Virus record (IMG/VR): IMGVR_UViG_3300043446_000360
Span: 1 to 42,224 of that record
Source of the DNA: a virus
Length of the DNA stretch: 42,224 nucleotides
Direction: 5' to 3' (one strand)
A program made the translations under genes and the position numbers. This document shows, in pieces, positions 30,566-38,610 of the stretch. Within the stretch, counting starts at the first letter, position 1; every line of letters starts with the position of its first letter. The notes below the pieces were generated by a model. That model saw only the letters and a list, made by a program, of their open reading frames with translations, was not told the DNA's origin and did not search any database.

Positions 30566-30582
30566 GTAACAGACTCTGTTAC
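30566..30582. repeat. 17-base palindrome GTAACAGACTCTGTTAC
   Basis: A perfect 8-base inverted repeat around one central base, in the short gap after the CmoA-like gene, next to another GTTAC copy. It is followed by As on the minus strand, so it is not an intrinsic terminator there. It looks like a dimeric repressor site, or an RNA hairpin. Confidence 0.45.
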
Positions 30583-30587
30583 GTTCG

Positions 30588-31271
30588 TTACGGAGCTTTT
30601 AACGCAATGAAGCCGGTGAAGGCGTGATTTTGCCAGAAGGTATCTACCGCTTCGAAGCCAGCGTGTTTGCACATATTGACGAGTTCCTGACGGGTGCTGG
30701 GCTTTGTCATGTGACGGAGTTGCTTTTCTTTGTCCATAATGTCGTCGGTCGTAAACGTGCGACGCTTGAAGTCGTAATAGGTAAACGTGCGAATCTCGTG
30801 GATGCGAACATTATCAGGCATTGTCTTTTCTGCAAACACGAAAGCTCCGCCTGGATTCAATCCATCATAGACAGAGTTGATAACTCGTTTGCGTTGCTGA
30901 TGCGTCATGAACTGTAGCGTGAAGATACTGGTAATGTAAGAACAGTTCACGAAGTGATACTGATCAACGTCACCACGGAAGTATGTCAGATTGTGGTAAT
31001 TCCTTTCGTCTTCTTCATACGTCTTATAGAAGTCTGGTTCAATTTCTACGCCGTCATAAAATGCTTCAGGCGCGAACGTATTCTGAGCGATCATGCTCTT
31101 GAGCATCTTACCCGTCGAGCAACCAATATCGACTACGGTAGTTCCGTTCTCAACAAAGTATTGTGAGATATCGACGATGTCTTGCCACAGATCGTTGTAT
31201 CCACGGATCGATGTGTCGATATGAGTATCAAAGCCTTCTTCGCGTGTGGCAAATGTGAACTTACCTGTCAT
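30588..31271 (-). CDS. CmoA-like SAM-dependent enzyme
   Basis: A 227-residue class I SAM-binding enzyme close to CmoA, the carboxy-SAM synthase of bacteria. Shared features are SIRGY at 21-25 (E. coli SVPGY), DIGCSTG at 48-54, GDV at 100-102, FTLQFM, YDGLNPGGAF at 135-144, AEK, YDFKR and the C-terminal KHAGF. In E. coli CmoA, Arg199 binds the carboxylate of carboxy-SAM. The aligned stretch here is Lys181-Glu182-Lys183, so the Arg itself is not conserved and the product may be carboxy-SAM or a methylated target. It overlaps the C5-cytosine methyltransferase stop by 4 bases and ends the operon. CmoB, the tRNA partner, is not in the window. Confidence 0.75.
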   Translation of the reverse strand: MTGKFTFATREEGFDTHIDTSIRGYNDLWQDIVDISQYFVENGTTVVDIGCSTGKMLKSMIAQNTFAPEAFYDGVEIEPDFYKTYEEDERNYHNLTYFRGDVDQYHFVNCSYITSIFTLQFMTHQQRKRVINSVYDGLNPGGAFVFAEKTMPDNVRIHEIRTFTYYDFKRRTFTTDDIMDKEKQLRHMTKPSTRQELVNMCKHAGFEAVDTFWQNHAFTGFIALKAP

Positions 31272-32407
31272 TGCAATTCCTTGTATGGCTTGAGGATATT
31301 TTCGTAGATAGAAGTGGCAAGAGCTGACATCATCTTAGGAGCTACCATTCGTCCGATACGTTCTGCCTGCTGATCGAATGTGCCAGTCAGCTCGTAGTCA
31401 TCAGGTAGACTCATGATACGCTTCATTTCTTTAATTGTCAACTTCCTATTTGCAGCATAGTGCATAACACCAGAGGCACCACGTTGCTGTCCCATCTGCG
31501 TGAGTGTAGGCGATGGTTTATTAGGAGCTGGACGTTTCATGTTGAAACAAGATGTCTTGCCGTTCAGTGGTCCTGGTTTCAATACCTTAACAGGATTGAA
31601 TGGCATAGTTTCAACGAACTTCTTTTGGAAACTTGTTTCACAGAAGTCCAGGAGCATTTGAACTTCTGCAGGATCATTGTCGATCCCTTCGATTGCGCTG
31701 GCGATTGATACACCATCGCTTGTTGTAGGCATTGGATAAACTCGACGAGCGAGTTCATACTCCTCCAGCCCCAGAGCCGTGAACACATCATTCCTAATCC
31801 CCACAAAAAATGTTCTCATGCGGCTCTGGGGCACCCCAAACTTCGACGCATCCATCACTTGATATACCATCTTATATCCTGGCGCGATGCGTTCGAAGCC
31901 TGTTACGAAATCTCTGAGTTTCTCAATCGCGGCGCGAGACGTGATTCCCTCGACGTTTTCCGCTACGATTACCTTAGGTTGGATATCTTCTGCAATTCGT
32001 ATATATTCAAGGAACAGATCTTCAATGTTCTTTACAACTTTACCATCAGAATACTTTTTCTCGCGATTCCATCCCTTCTTACCTTTACCAGAAGAAGAAA
32101 ACGCAGAACACGGCGGCGATCCGTCGAGGATATCAAGCTCACCTTTCTTCAGATTACCAATCTTAAGCAGATCGTCACCAGTGATGTTCTTGATATCTCC
32201 CAGGATTACTTTCGTGTCGGGAAAGTTGCACGAGTAGGTAGCGACAGCTTCCTCAACGAACTCGTTGATCGCAACAACTTTCCCGCCTGCTAGCCTATAT
32301 CCTGTTGAAGATCCTCCTCCTCCCGCGAACGTCGAGACCACCGTAAACAATTCGCGAGCAGATGACTTTCGCACATCTTCAATAGTATATGGCTGATAGT
32401 TACTCAT
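31268..32407 (-). CDS. C5-cytosine DNA methyltransferase with altered motif X
   Basis: A 379-residue cytosine-C5 DNA methyltransferase. Motif I is FAGGGGSSTG at 27-36, motif IV GSPPCS with catalytic Cys100, motif VI ENV at 150-152, motif VIII QSRMR at 194-198, and motif IX spans RKLTIKEM to SLPDDY. The target-recognition stretch between VIII and IX is short, so a short site is expected. In motif X the usual QIGNxVxP reads RIGRMVAP, so the conserved Asn is Arg353. From memory, changing that Asn to Lys or Arg lets M.MpeI use carboxy-SAM. It overlaps the deformylase stop and the CmoA-like start by 4 bases each. It could also simply protect phage DNA by methylation. Confidence 0.93.
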   Translation of the reverse strand: MSNYQPYTIEDVRKSSARELFTVVSTFAGGGGSSTGYRLAGGKVVAINEFVEEAVATYSCNFPDTKVILGDIKNITGDDLLKIGNLKKGELDILDGSPPCSAFSSSGKGKKGWNREKKYSDGKVVKNIEDLFLEYIRIAEDIQPKVIVAENVEGITSRAAIEKLRDFVTGFERIAPGYKMVYQVMDASKFGVPQSRMRTFFVGIRNDVFTALGLEEYELARRVYPMPTTSDGVSIASAIEGIDNDPAEVQMLLDFCETSFQKKFVETMPFNPVKVLKPGPLNGKTSCFNMKRPAPNKPSPTLTQMGQQRGASGVMHYAANRKLTIKEMKRIMSLPDDYELTGTFDQQAERIGRMVAPKMMSALATSIYENILKPYKELQ

Positions 32408-32937
32408 GCTGATCTTAACTTCCGATCTGCTCTTGCTTTGAAATTACGAGCTTGGTCTAAGTGGTAACGATTAGCACGGGTTTGATAAGTAATTCCGTTG
32501 AGGTGATCGTATTCGTGCTGGAACACTCGTGCTGTGTAGCCTTCGTAGCGCACTGTATCAGCCTCCCCGTTCCATCCGCGATATCGAACACGAATACCTC
32601 GCGGGCGTTTGATTTTGATAAACAGTCCTGGATAACTGACACATCCTTCTTCATAGACTACTGTTTCCTCATCATAATGTAAAATGAAAGGATTGAATAC
32701 ACCAATGATTTCATTCGGCGTCGACGGATTACCAATAACGAAAGCGCGAGTCATGATACCAAGTTGAGGAGCAGCAAGACCTACTCCTTTTTCTTCAATC
32801 ATCTTATCGCGCAGAAGTTCATACAATTCTTTGGCATGAATGACTGTGCCGTCTTCCATCGTATAGCCAGTCTCGAATACGAACTCTGGGCACGTTTCTT
32901 TTAGTCTTGGATCGCTACCTTTTAACAATTGAATCAT
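32404..32937 (-). CDS. def: Peptide deformylase
   Basis: A 177-residue peptide deformylase that removes the formyl group from new N-termini. All three motifs are present: GVGLAAPQ at 51-58, EGCVS with the metal-binding Cys99, and HEYDH at 141-145. Phage deformylases are usually short, lacking the C-terminal helix of bacterial ones; this one keeps a basic C-terminal helix (ARNFKARADRKLRSA). It overlaps gp46 and the C5 methyltransferase by 4 bases each. Its place in a recombination/modification operon is unusual. Confidence 0.95.
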   Translation of the reverse strand: MIQLLKGSDPRLKETCPEFVFETGYTMEDGTVIHAKELYELLRDKMIEEKGVGLAAPQLGIMTRAFVIGNPSTPNEIIGVFNPFILHYDEETVVYEEGCVSYPGLFIKIKRPRGIRVRYRGWNGEADTVRYEGYTARVFQHEYDHLNGITYQTRANRYHLDQARNFKARADRKLRSA

Positions 32938-34640
32938 GATACTATCCTACTAAAGTTTTTCTGTTTTGTAAAGCGCAAAATGTTACTGAACTTATCATGA
33001 AGAACATCGCCTTTGTGTGAGATAACGAAGATATTGGTATCTTCAAGATTATGGATTAGTTTTAGAAACTCATCACAACCGTTGGCATCAAGCGAAGCAT
33101 CGAACACTTCGTCGAGAATCAACAGATTGGTACTGACGCTGTTTTTCATGCGCGCGATAGATCGCCATGTGAAAAGCAAAGCCAAGTCGATACGCATCTT
33201 CTCACCTTCGCTGAACGAATCGTAAGTAAAGTCGTCGCGATGTCGTGAAAGAATACGTTCTTCGAATGACTCGTTGAGTTCGAACTTCACAAAGAAGTCC
33301 ATAGCGGCGAGGTATTTATTCACCAACGTATTGATGACTGGTATGTATTGCTTGATGATGCGTGACTTGATACCACTGTCGCGTAGGATAACTGTAGCCA
33401 GCTCAAACATTTCTTTGTCGCGAAGGACACGTTCTTTTACTGAAAGAAAGTTCCCAAGATCACTACGGAGTGTCGTGATAGCGTCTTCTGTATAGGTTGA
33501 TTCCGTTTTGTTAAGACTGTCGATTTCTTTGTTGTAAACAGAGATCTCTTTTTGATAGACTTTGATGTTGTTCTGTTTAGTGCTAAGTTCACTTTGCTTG
33601 CTAGATATGTGTCGCTGTAAGTCCGATATTTCCGCCAACGTGCGTTCTGTTTTTGCGAGCTCGTCAGACAGCTTTTCAAGGGCGGCTTCGACTTCTTCGA
33701 TCGCTTTTTCTTTCTCATCTAGCTTTTCCCTCTTAATAGCTTGATCTATGTGCTGTGTGCAAGTAGGGCATTCGTCGTTTTCAGTATAGAACTTGATAGT
33801 CTTACGTGCGTTTGCTTTCTTAGATTCTAAACTTTTTTCTAGCGCAAGGATCTTTTGAACGCGAGCATTAACTGCATCGCGATCACCTAGTCCATCCATG
33901 AGCTCTTCAATGGTAGATCCCAATACAGCCGCGAGCGCTTCCTCGCGAGCAATATTCTCTTGAGCCTGCTTGATACGTTTCTGGAAATCTTCAATCTTCT
34001 CGGCTCGCTTTTCATCAAGCTCTGTGCGAAGTTTTTCTTGCGCTTTGATACCTTCCTGCGTGTAGAGGATGTCTTGCTCATTGAGTTTATACTCCTCGCG
34101 ATTAGTTGCTACGCGATCTTTGAGAAGAAGTGCCATCGAGGAAAAGACGCGGATATCTAACAGATCCTCGATGACTTCACGACGAACGTTCGTAGTCAGT
34201 TGCATGAACGGAACGAACGACGACGAGCCAAGAATCACAATCTGTGTGAATGACTTCATACTTAACTTGAGAATATGTTTCTCAAGCATTTCCTGATAGT
34301 CACGCGCAGCTGCGTCTTGGTCAATCAGTACCCCATCTTCTATAATCTCAAATATATTTGGTTTGATTCCACGTCTAATGAGATACTGATGATCATGTGT
34401 GGAAAACTCAATCTCAACGAGCACATCACGCCCGTTGACTGAGTTGATAAGTTGATCTTTCTTTACCTTACGAAACGGCTTACCATATAAACCAAAGCAA
34501 AGCGCATCAAGCATCGTCGACTTACCGGCTCCGTTCTCACCTACGATAAGAGTAGAGTCGTTTTCGTTTAGCTTGATTTCAGTAAAGGCGTTACCAGTAG
34601 AAAGAAAGTTTTTCCAACGAACTTTGGTAAAATGAATCAT
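32934..34640 (-). CDS. 46: Recombination nuclease subunit gp46 (Rad50/SbcC-like)
   Basis: A 568-residue SMC-like ATPase. Walker A GENGAGKST is at 34-42, a long coiled coil carries the zinc hook CPTC near its apex, the ABC signature is SEGEKMRIDLAL and Walker B is LLILDEVFD. With gp47 it makes the end-processing complex that creates 3' single strands for UvsX, and degrades host DNA. It overlaps gp47 and deformylase by 4 bases. Confidence 0.96.
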   Translation of the reverse strand: MIHFTKVRWKNFLSTGNAFTEIKLNENDSTLIVGENGAGKSTMLDALCFGLYGKPFRKVKKDQLINSVNGRDVLVEIEFSTHDHQYLIRRGIKPNIFEIIEDGVLIDQDAAARDYQEMLEKHILKLSMKSFTQIVILGSSSFVPFMQLTTNVRREVIEDLLDIRVFSSMALLLKDRVATNREEYKLNEQDILYTQEGIKAQEKLRTELDEKRAEKIEDFQKRIKQAQENIAREEALAAVLGSTIEELMDGLGDRDAVNARVQKILALEKSLESKKANARKTIKFYTENDECPTCTQHIDQAIKREKLDEKEKAIEEVEAALEKLSDELAKTERTLAEISDLQRHISSKQSELSTKQNNIKVYQKEISVYNKEIDSLNKTESTYTEDAITTLRSDLGNFLSVKERVLRDKEMFELATVILRDSGIKSRIIKQYIPVINTLVNKYLAAMDFFVKFELNESFEERILSRHRDDFTYDSFSEGEKMRIDLALLFTWRSIARMKNSVSTNLLILDEVFDASLDANGCDEFLKLIHNLEDTNIFVISHKGDVLHDKFSNILRFTKQKNFSRIVS

Positions 34641-35698
34641 TCTGTTTCCATTTGAAGAGCTTCATGATATAGTGAACGCATCAATTTGTCAAGCTCTTTG
34701 TTATCAACATTGGACTCAATCGTATCAATATACTTAGAAAGGATAGTGAGAGTATCTTCGGCTTCGTTGAGCAAATCCTGTTCGTCGATAGCATCCATGT
34801 TACGATGATCTTCAACGATCACAACTTCGATTGGACCTGCCTCATATAATTTAGTCGTGAACAGGTCGAAGTTCATGGGATTGTCTTTGTTCTGCACGAT
34901 CAGCTTCACATAACATCCGCCATACTTTTTCCAATCTCGATCTAGCAGATCTTCGGTACTCATTCCCTTATCGTTGTACCATAGCTTGCGGAACATCTTG
35001 TAAGGATTTTCTACAAATTCCAGTTCACGAGTTTCAGTATCCAAGATATGGAATCCCTTAGGGTCATCGTAGTCGCTCCAAGTAAATTCAGCATGGCTAC
35101 CAAGATAATGAATGTTACCAGCAGTGGAACGGTGATGATAGTGACCAGAGCATACCAAATCAAACCGATCAAAAAGAACGCGGTCATCACCATGACTGAC
35201 CGGAGAACCTCGATACATCTCAAAGCCCGCGAGCTCCAAGTGTCCCAAAGCGATTTGAGCATTCGTTTCACCAATGAGTTTGAGGGTGGCTTCGCGGTTG
35301 TCCTCACAAATCCACGGTATGAAAAGTATGGGAACACCGTCGAATGTTACTTCTGTTGCTGATTCATAGATACGAAAGTCGTTCCCATAGATTTCTCGAA
35401 TGGAGTTGACTGAATTCGTATTCTTGAAATAGGTGTCGTGGTTTCCGATGATGAGATAGGGACGGATCTCTCTTCTATGGAGAGGTGATATAAAATCGTC
35501 GCGCAGACGTTTAGCTGTGTTGATGTTGAGATATTTGCGACGATCAACCAGATCACCGAGATGGATAACAGTATCAATGCTATGAGCGTCGAGATACGGA
35601 AAGAAAATGTCATCGAGAAACTTCTTGTTGTTGTCAAGGAAAGCGAGCTGGTCGTTACGAACGCCCCAGTGCGTATCCGTAATCAGAGCGATCTTCAT
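34637..35698 (-). CDS. 47: Recombination nuclease subunit gp47 (Mre11/SbcD-like)
   Basis: A 353-residue metallophosphoesterase nuclease. The metal motifs are ITDTHWG (Asp8, His10), HLGDLVDRR about 46-54, IIGNHDTY and CSGHYHHR. It is the nuclease of the gp46/gp47 complex. It overlaps gp55 upstream and gp46 downstream by 4 bases each. Confidence 0.96.
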   Translation of the reverse strand: MKIALITDTHWGVRNDQLAFLDNNKKFLDDIFFPYLDAHSIDTVIHLGDLVDRRKYLNINTAKRLRDDFISPLHRREIRPYLIIGNHDTYFKNTNSVNSIREIYGNDFRIYESATEVTFDGVPILFIPWICEDNREATLKLIGETNAQIALGHLELAGFEMYRGSPVSHGDDRVLFDRFDLVCSGHYHHRSTAGNIHYLGSHAEFTWSDYDDPKGFHILDTETRELEFVENPYKMFRKLWYNDKGMSTEDLLDRDWKKYGGCYVKLIVQNKDNPMNFDLFTTKLYEAGPIEVVIVEDHRNMDAIDEQDLLNEAEDTLTILSKYIDTIESNVDNKELDKLMRSLYHEALQMETE

Positions 35699-36231
35699 GC
35701 TGTAGCTTTCTTGCTCCCACGTTTGATACCCTTACTGTTTTCAAAGTCAGCCATGAACTTTTCCATCTGTTCCTTAGACCACTCACCATACTTGATGTCA
35801 GTATCATAGTTGTTGCTACGATCACCTTCCTGCGACTCAGAAGTTTCACCCATGATATTAGCATACTCGATAGCAGCATACTTGGTATACAGATGTTTCT
35901 TTTCCTTTTGAATACGTCGAATGAAAGCGAAGTAGATGATCTGTGTGAAGTATGCGAAAGGATTCTGCGACTTGGCTGGATCAAAGTTATTGATGTAGAG
36001 CAAACAGTTCTCAATACCATCTGAGATCATCTCTTCGCGGAACGTATAGTTAGCAAAGTTCGGACGATACGCAAGGTGAGTTGCGATCTTCATGATACAC
36101 TCACCGATATATGATGGGATACGTGGAGTTTGCTTTCCAGTGGCTTTAGCTTCATCAACACCAGCTTTGAACTCAACCATTGCAGCATAGAGTTCTTTGT
36201 TGTTGACATAATGTGTCTTGGGCTTTTTCAT
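35695..36231 (-). CDS. 55: Late sigma factor gp55
   Basis: A 178-residue T4 gp55-type sigma factor that directs host RNA polymerase to TATAAATA late promoters with help of the gp45 clamp. FREEMISDGIENCLLYINNF, DPAKSQNPFAYFTQIIYFAF and RRIQKEKK match sigma region 2 as kept in gp55. The exact TATAAATA elements at 5590 and 39746 are its likely targets. Its ATG overlaps the stop of the Sm-like gene (TAATG). Confidence 0.95.
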   Translation of the reverse strand: MKKPKTHYVNNKELYAAMVEFKAGVDEAKATGKQTPRIPSYIGECIMKIATHLAYRPNFANYTFREEMISDGIENCLLYINNFDPAKSQNPFAYFTQIIYFAFIRRIQKEKKHLYTKYAAIEYANIMGETSESQEGDRSNNYDTDIKYGEWSKEQMEKFMADFENSKGIKRGSKKATA

Positions 36232-36614
36232 TAGTGAATAGATCCTGAATTATTTGCCACGTTGAACATAGACAACAAGTTTCTAGTCATCTGTTTTTGG
36301 CGTTCTTCTATCTTAGCTCGAGCTTCTCTGTTCTGATCTAAGATCGTATTGAGATACTTTTGAGCTATCATATCATCAACTATCATATATGTCAAGATGT
36401 TATTCTTAGCAATACGAACTTTTTCTTCCATCAGACTCTCGAACGGAATCCAGCGCATGATAGAAGTCGTAACAGTCATTGTAGCAACAGATGGCATAAG
36501 TTCGACACGATATGGCTGTGTTACCCAAAGGCATTCTTCATCGTCGCCGATGAGTTGGACGAGCAAGTCGTCACCGTTATTCATCTTCACAAAATAAACT
36601 TCGCCCTGTTCCAT
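36231..36614 (-). CDS. Sm-like fold phage protein (putative)
   Basis: A 127-residue protein. EVYFVKMNNGDDLLVQLIGD at 4-23 resembles the first Sm/Lsm strand pair, and RIAKNNILTYMIVDD a second. The C-terminal 50 residues are helical (KYLNTILDQNREARAKIEER). Similar genes lie near gp55 in T4-like marine phages (from memory). The start is ATG 36612-36614 with GGAG upstream. The longer frame runs back into uvsW. A second Sm-like protein is encoded at 17606-17929. Role unknown. Confidence 0.6.
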   Translation of the reverse strand: MEQGEVYFVKMNNGDDLLVQLIGDDEECLWVTQPYRVELMPSVATMTVTTSIMRWIPFESLMEEKVRIAKNNILTYMIVDDMIAQKYLNTILDQNREARAKIEERQKQMTRNLLSMFNVANNSGSIH

Positions 36615-38082
36615 TATCGCTCCTGAGCTTAATGTTGTGTAGTTCGTAAGGGAATCCTTCGGAACTATACATCTTAACACGTTCTATCAGATGATTCAGT
36701 GTGTAGTTCTTTTTCTTATTGTGCGTCAGATCATCAGCAATGTCGAACAGCGTCATACTATCTTTGGTATCTGAGATACGAAGCCCGCGCCCAATAGATT
36801 GTAGTGTTCTGATGCGACTCTTGGTTGGGCTTGCAAAGATTACGTTATGAAGGTTCTTGATATTTATGCCTGTTGAGAATGTTCCGTAAGAAGCAACGAT
36901 GATCGCGTCGTTTTCTTTCTCAACGATACCACGGATAGCTTCACGTTCTTCACCATCGACTCCACCATGCACGAAGAACACTTTGCGTTCGCCAGCTTTA
37001 TCGCGAATCATGTCATGGAGAACTTCGCCGTGCTTCTCGACGTAAGCATACAGGATTAGTGTATTCCCCCTGAGAGATACAGCAAGATTACGAATGAATT
37101 GATTGCGAGGTTTATAAGAAATAATGTGCTCGACTTCATCTTGGTAGGTTCCACCAACCAGTTTCTTACGTTCTTCTGTAGGATGACTGAGGACGAGAAC
37201 TTTGACTTTGATTGCTGCAAGTTTACCACTGTCGATCAGCTCCTTCGTGTCGATGATCTTATGTGTAGGACCAAACAAACCCGTAAGCACTAACTCATTC
37301 ACTTGAGAACCGTCTAGTGTTCCAGTCATACCAAAACGATACTTGACGTCTGTAGCATTAGTCATAATCTTAGTGAGTGACTGCGCTTTGAACAAATGCG
37401 CTTCGTCACCGATGATCACATCAAAGTGTTCGAAATACGATTTAGGAAGTTCGTGAACCGATTGCCATGTTGATATTGTAACTGGCTTTGAAGAGAGCTT
37501 GTCTTGTCCTCCAAAGACCAAATGAACTCCATTGTCAACATCAAACCCGTAGTCAGCAAAATCAGAACGGAGCTGATGCACCAGAGAAATAGTCGGCACA
37601 AGAATAAGAGTGCGACTTTGAAAGTTATCATGATAAAACCTCGTAATAAGATAAGCAATTAGGGATTTACCAGAAGCCGTAGGACTGACAAGAATACCTC
37701 GATTAGACCTAACAGCAAGAGCAAAAGCGCGTAGTTGATGCTCATGAGGATCAAAAGGTAAACCGATTGATTCAGAAAATTCTTTAGCTTCGACAAGTGA
37801 GAACTCCTCTGTCATCGTTAGTTCTGGATCAATATCTAATGTGTATCCACGTTCTTCACAGAAGTTAGATACTTCCTGAACAAGACCAGCATAGATCGAC
37901 ATATTGCGTGAGTTCAGCAAACGGATCTTTCCGTCCCACACGCGAGCTTTATACTTTGGTGAGAACTTAGCACCAGGAACTTCAAACGTCAAATGATCTG
38001 ACAGCTCGCGCGCGATACCCATGTCTCCTTCGACACGCATCCATGCTTCATTGACTTTGACGAGCTTAAGATCAGAATCCAT
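36577..38082 (-). CDS. uvsW: UvsW helicase
   Basis: A 501-residue SF2 DNA/RNA helicase, matching T4 UvsW (503). Walker A SPTASGKS lies at 133-140, DEAH at 226-229, GMTGTL for motif III, and QSIGRGLR for motif VI. It unwinds R-loops and branched recombination intermediates and so moves replication from origin- to recombination-dependent mode. The chosen ATG (38080-38082) overlaps the uvsY end by 11 bases. A 15-residue longer start is possible but inside uvsY. Confidence 0.96.
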   Translation of the reverse strand: MDSDLKLVKVNEAWMRVEGDMGIARELSDHLTFEVPGAKFSPKYKARVWDGKIRLLNSRNMSIYAGLVQEVSNFCEERGYTLDIDPELTMTEEFSLVEAKEFSESIGLPFDPHEHQLRAFALAVRSNRGILVSPTASGKSLIAYLITRFYHDNFQSRTLILVPTISLVHQLRSDFADYGFDVDNGVHLVFGGQDKLSSKPVTISTWQSVHELPKSYFEHFDVIIGDEAHLFKAQSLTKIMTNATDVKYRFGMTGTLDGSQVNELVLTGLFGPTHKIIDTKELIDSGKLAAIKVKVLVLSHPTEERKKLVGGTYQDEVEHIISYKPRNQFIRNLAVSLRGNTLILYAYVEKHGEVLHDMIRDKAGERKVFFVHGGVDGEEREAIRGIVEKENDAIIVASYGTFSTGINIKNLHNVIFASPTKSRIRTLQSIGRGLRISDTKDSMTLFDIADDLTHNKKKNYTLNHLIERVKMYSSEGFPYELHNIKLRSDNGTGRSLFCEDE

Positions 38083-38509
38083 TGGTAAACTTTCTCCACT
38101 CAATGGCTGACTTGATATCATAACCACGCTTATGAATACATTTCATGATCTCAACGATCACTTCTACCTTTTCTTCAAGCAGAGCTATACGTTCATCCAT
38201 ACGAACTAGATCGCCGTCGGCGTCGATGTATCCCTGCACTTCGTTCTTAAGAACTTTGTTGAGGAAGGGAGCACGCCCAATACGTTCTAGATCTTCTGGA
38301 TTGTTGAGATTGCCAAGATAGTAATCGCGGAGTGTGCTGTAGTGTGACTTCTTTTTAATCATAGCCGAACGCAACTGACTGCGCGTTTCACTCAGCAGGC
38401 GATTATACTTGGCGTGGAGGGATGAGATGTTGAGGGATTCTTTGTCCAAGTTGAGGTCGTCATACTTGGCGTCTTTATCCCACATTTCGTAGATTTCATC
38501 GAGCTTCAT
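38072..38509 (-). CDS. uvsY: UvsY recombination mediator
   Basis: A 145-residue homolog of T4 UvsY (137), which loads UvsX on gp32-coated single strands. It is helical throughout, with DEIYEMWDKDAKYD at the start, HSKY-like HAKYNRLLSETRSQLR and the segment AIEWRKFTNG at the end. It has its own promoter at 38516-38544 and opens the long operon. Confidence 0.92.
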   Translation of the reverse strand: MKLDEIYEMWDKDAKYDDLNLDKESLNISSLHAKYNRLLSETRSQLRSAMIKKKSHYSTLRDYYLGNLNNPEDLERIGRAPFLNKVLKNEVQGYIDADGDLVRMDERIALLEEKVEVIVEIMKCIHKRGYDIKSAIEWRKFTNGF

Positions 38510-38515
38510 GTTGAT

Positions 38516-38544
38516 ATAGTACCATAATATGAACTGACTGTCAA
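38516..38544 (-). promoter_or_regulatory. Early promoter of uvsY operon
   Basis: TTGACA, a 17-base spacer and TACTAT on the minus strand. It is back-to-back with the plus-strand promoter at 38560-38588 and drives nine genes down to the terminator at 30498-30527. Confidence 0.75.
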
Positions 38545-38559
38545 GATCATAATTAAGTC

Positions 38560-38588
38560 TTGACGAACGTAATGTTACGCGATATAAT
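38560..38588 (+). promoter_or_regulatory. Near-consensus sigma70 promoter on the plus strand
   Basis: TTGACG at 38560-38565, a 17-base spacer and TATAAT at 38583-38588, facing right. No plus-strand gene follows. RNA would be antisense to the tail, capsid and scaffold genes. Flanks are shared with 5606-5634. Confidence 0.6.
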
Positions 38589-38610
38589 ACTGAGTGTTAC
38601 GAAGGGTTAA

